Below, one piece after another: positions 62,018 to 64,000 of a stretch of DNA of 64,000 bases. The stretch lies in assembly GCA_003971905.1 (NCBI GenBank), contig RSEE01000036.1, forward strand, positions 124,001-188,000, written 5' to 3'. The position numbers were made by a program, and so were the translations under genes. Under the pieces are notes generated by a model. The model made no database searches. It saw only the letters and a program-made list of their open reading frames with translations, and was not told where the DNA came from. Positions within the stretch are counted from its first letter, which is position 1. Every line of letters begins with the position of its first letter. The stretch is from Moniliella sp. 'wahieum' (Eukaryota > Basidiomycota > Moniliellomycetes > Moniliellales > Moniliellaceae).

Positions 62018-64000
62018 ATGTCCAAGTCCATCTGGCGTGCGCCCAAAGCGCAACACTTTGAACTCGTACACCGCTCCCAGCGCGACCCCCTCGCCAACGA
62101 CCCTGATGCAGACCAGCGTGTTCTCGCTCCGCGCCAGCGTCCTAACGAGTTGCGCCGTAATAAGGGTACGGGGTTGACGCGCAGCCAACTTGAGCAAGCG
62201 GGCGCTGGGTCGGGTCAGCGTGCCAATGTGGGTGAGGCGGCGCGCTATGGTGTCTACTATGACGATACCGACTATGACTACATGCAGCATCTCAAAACTG
62301 TTGGCCAAGGGGGTGATCCCACCGAGGATGACGCCCCGGCGGGGCCGACCTTCTTACTCGAGGCCCCCAACAAGAACAAAGTCCCCAAACAGGCCCCGCT
62401 GGCAACGGGCATCGCTTTCAAGGATGCCACCCCTCCATCATCTGTGGGAGAGCCTTCCTCGTCTAAGGGGCTTCAGCTTCCGCCTGAAGCCTTGCCGTCA
62501 GCTCTAGAGTTGAACCAACCCTACCGTCATGCCCCCGGGACGAAGGAGGGGGAAGTGCATGGGTTGCAGCCTGGGATGAACGCTCACTTGCGCCAGACGC
62601 TCGAAGCGCTCGAAGATGAGGCATTTGTGGAGGACGACCTGGAAGATGACTTTTTTGACGGGATTGTTCATGATGGCGCGCAGGATGGTGCTCAACCCGA
62701 GTGGATGGAACACGCACCCGAAGGAGACGAGCGTCTCTGGATGGACACGGCCGATTTGATCAAGGCCAAAGCTGACCAGGGGGAGGAGATTGACGAGGAG
62801 CAACTTTCCCTGACCGAGAGGGTCGCGCTCTTTAAGGCTGGAAGCCTACCAGGGGTGCAGCGGTCTACCTCCTCAGACGACGAGAACGATGACGAAGCGG
62901 CAGACGATGTGGGGTCCCTGCCAGGACTCCCAACTGGCCGGAGGAGGGCACCACGAGCGGCTTCCTCAGCGGGAGGCTCCTCCTCTATATTCGGGGACGA
63001 AAAGAAGAAAAAGAAGCCTGGTGTGAAAGCTCGGTATGCGGCATCGCAGGCAGGCAAGTCCGCATTTAGCATGTCGAGCAGCGCGATGAGCCGAAACAAG
63101 GGTCTCTCTGAGGTCGACACTCGCTTCGATGCCATCCTACGGCAATATGGTCGTCTCAATACCGATGACGATGATGTGGCAGCGTTTGGTACTGGGGTGG
63201 ATGACGAAGATGATCAAGAAATTGCCATGGAAGCCGAAGCACGAGCGGAAGCGGAGGAAGCGGAGGAGGAAGAGGCTGCCGAAACGGAGATGTCTGAGGC
63301 CCAAAAGCAAGCCTTGGATCGGGCTATGAACGACTTTATGGAGCATTATGACGTCTATGGTGGGAAGCTGGCGCCAAAACTCGGTGTTCGTGGTACATCG
63401 GCGGCAGACAAGGTGGGATTGATCCGCGAGAGCCTGGGAGTGGCTCGCATGCCCGATGCGGCTGCTTGGGCTGCCGAGCAAGAAGCGTATGAGCAGAATC
63501 CCGACGCTGGCATGCCTGAAGTACGCATCATTGGCTCCAACCGTGAGAAGTGGGATGTGGAGACCATTCTTTCTACTCGAACCAACCTGGAGAACCACCC
63601 CCGAACGATCAGCGCGGCGAGCGTCACCATTGCGCCCACGAGCTCGTATGCTCCCACGACGTTGGCAAGCCAGCGCATTTCGTCCCGGGGTTTGCTTGCG
63701 CCAGATGTGGAGCCTAAAGTTAAAGTGGATCTTCGGACGGGGTTGTCCAAGGTGGTGGGGTACCAAAAACGGCGGGCGGGACCTTCGAGCTGTTCATCAG
63801 ACCAAATAAGTGTCCCTTCGGAGGCTAACGAAGATGGAGGGCCTGAAGAGGATGAAGGGGACGAAAGTGGAGCGGAGTCGGACGACACCATTGGCCCCAT
63901 TACCGGAGGGACCATCACGAGACCCAAAGGGGAGAGTGCCGAAGACAAGAAGGCACGCAAGCAAGCGGCCAAACAGGACAAGCAGCTACGCCGTCAACAA
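62018..64000 (+). CDS. LTV1: 40S ribosome-biogenesis factor LTV1 (runs off right edge)
   Basis: Assembly/export factor of the pre-40S subunit that binds uS3/eS10-uS10 and is released after CK1 phosphorylation. ATG 62018 gives MSKSIWRAPKAQHFELVHRS; the FxLVHRSQRDPL segment is the N-terminal signature of LTV1. Further hallmarks: YYDDTDYDYMQHLKTVG (about 62252), EDEAFVEDDLEDDFFDGI (about 62612), DTRFDAILRQYGR (about 63117), LDRAMNDFMEHYDVYGGKL (about 63315), and NREKWDVETILSTRTNLENHP (about 63538). There are long acidic tracts and Lys/Arg/Ala-rich helices. The 661 visible codons contain no frameshift and no intron, unlike most long genes here. The last visible residues are KKARKQAAKQDKQLRRQQ, so only a short C-terminus is missing. 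Confidence 0.95.
   Translation, partial: MSKSIWRAPKAQHFELVHRSQRDPLANDPDADQRVLAPRQRPNELRRNKGTGLTRSQLEQAGAGSGQRANVGEAARYGVYYDDTDYDYMQHLKTVGQGGDPTEDDAPAGPTFLLEAPNKNKVPKQAPLATGIAFKDATPPSSVGEPSSSKGLQLPPEALPSALELNQPYRHAPGTKEGEVHGLQPGMNAHLRQTLEALEDEAFVEDDLEDDFFDGIVHDGAQDGAQPEWMEHAPEGDERLWMDTADLIKAKADQGEEIDEEQLSLTERVALFKAGSLPGVQRSTSSDDENDDEAADDVGSLPGLPTGRRRAPRAASSAGGSSSIFGDEKKKKKPGVKARYAASQAGKSAFSMSSSAMSRNKGLSEVDTRFDAILRQYGRLNTDDDDVAAFGTGVDDEDDQEIAMEAEARAEAEEAEEEEAAETEMSEAQKQALDRAMNDFMEHYDVYGGKLAPKLGVRGTSAADKVGLIRESLGVARMPDAAAWAAEQEAYEQNPDAGMPEVRIIGSNREKWDVETILSTRTNLENHPRTISAASVTIAPTSSYAPTTLASQRISSRGLLAPDVEPKVKVDLRTGLSKVVGYQKRRAGPSSCSSDQISVPSEANEDGGPEEDEGDESGAESDDTIGPITGGTITRPKGESAEDKKARKQAAKQDKQLRRQQ

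Overview
The window looks like nuclear DNA of a basidiomycete-type fungus. The genes are eukaryotic housekeeping genes (actin, PDH E2, the ribosome-biogenesis factors UTP17/WDR75 and LTV1, SIN3, NAA15, HSE1, DED1). They are interrupted by few, short GT-AG introns (53-81 nt, mostly with a GTACGT donor and a CTRAC/CTGAC branch site). Exons are GC-rich and intergenic DNA is rich in simple repeats. The low intron number (0-3 per gene, with one exception) argues against Agaricomycetes and would fit Ustilaginomycotina or a similarly intron-poor basidiomycete. The species cannot be named from the sequence alone.

Layout: partial actin (-) at 1-385; a disordered orphan (+) at 2.9-4.1 kb; a long PAK-like kinase with a disordered N-terminus (+) at 5.1-8.7; an alpha/beta hydrolase (+) at 9.8-11.2; UTP17/WDR75 (+) at 11.5-14.9; HSE1 (ESCRT-0) (+) at 15.4-17.2; a MAPK-like kinase with a degenerate activation loop (+) at 19.6-21.4; a repeat-rich gap with a ~120 bp inverted repeat at 21.4-25.0; a serine carboxypeptidase (+) at 25.0-26.5; SIN3 (+) at 27.1-31.2; NAA15 (-) at 31.8-34.6; a family-X DNA polymerase (-) at 35.1-37.2; a 2.2 kb gene-free stretch; PDH E2 (+) at 39.6-41.1; a five-exon orphan (+) at 41.7-43.1; a GTP-cyclohydrolase-II-like/URC1 gene (-) at 43.4-45.2; a complete Ty1/copia element (+) at 46.1-51.7; a terminal-inverted-repeat unit with unrecognised decayed coding sequence at 51.7-55.3; DED1 (-) at 56.4-58.4; a disordered orphan (-) at 59.6-60.7; and LTV1 (+) running off the right edge at 62.0-64.0.

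Most long genes are broken by single-nucleotide losses in short homopolymers although the encoded protein continues smoothly in the next frame. The carboxypeptidase has four, and the PAK-like kinase, UTP17, HSE1, SIN3, PDH E2 and DED1 have several each. This pattern fits uncorrected indel errors in the assembly better than mass pseudogenisation, so gene boundaries below span those breaks. Actin, URC1, the five-exon orphan and LTV1 read through cleanly.

The most unusual contents are two kinases with altered catalytic or activation motifs, the TIR-bounded element abutting a very young copia insertion, the long inverted repeat at 21.6-21.9 kb, a pentapeptide-coding minisatellite inside HSE1, and dispersed palindromic heptanucleotide repeats that mark the intergenic DNA.
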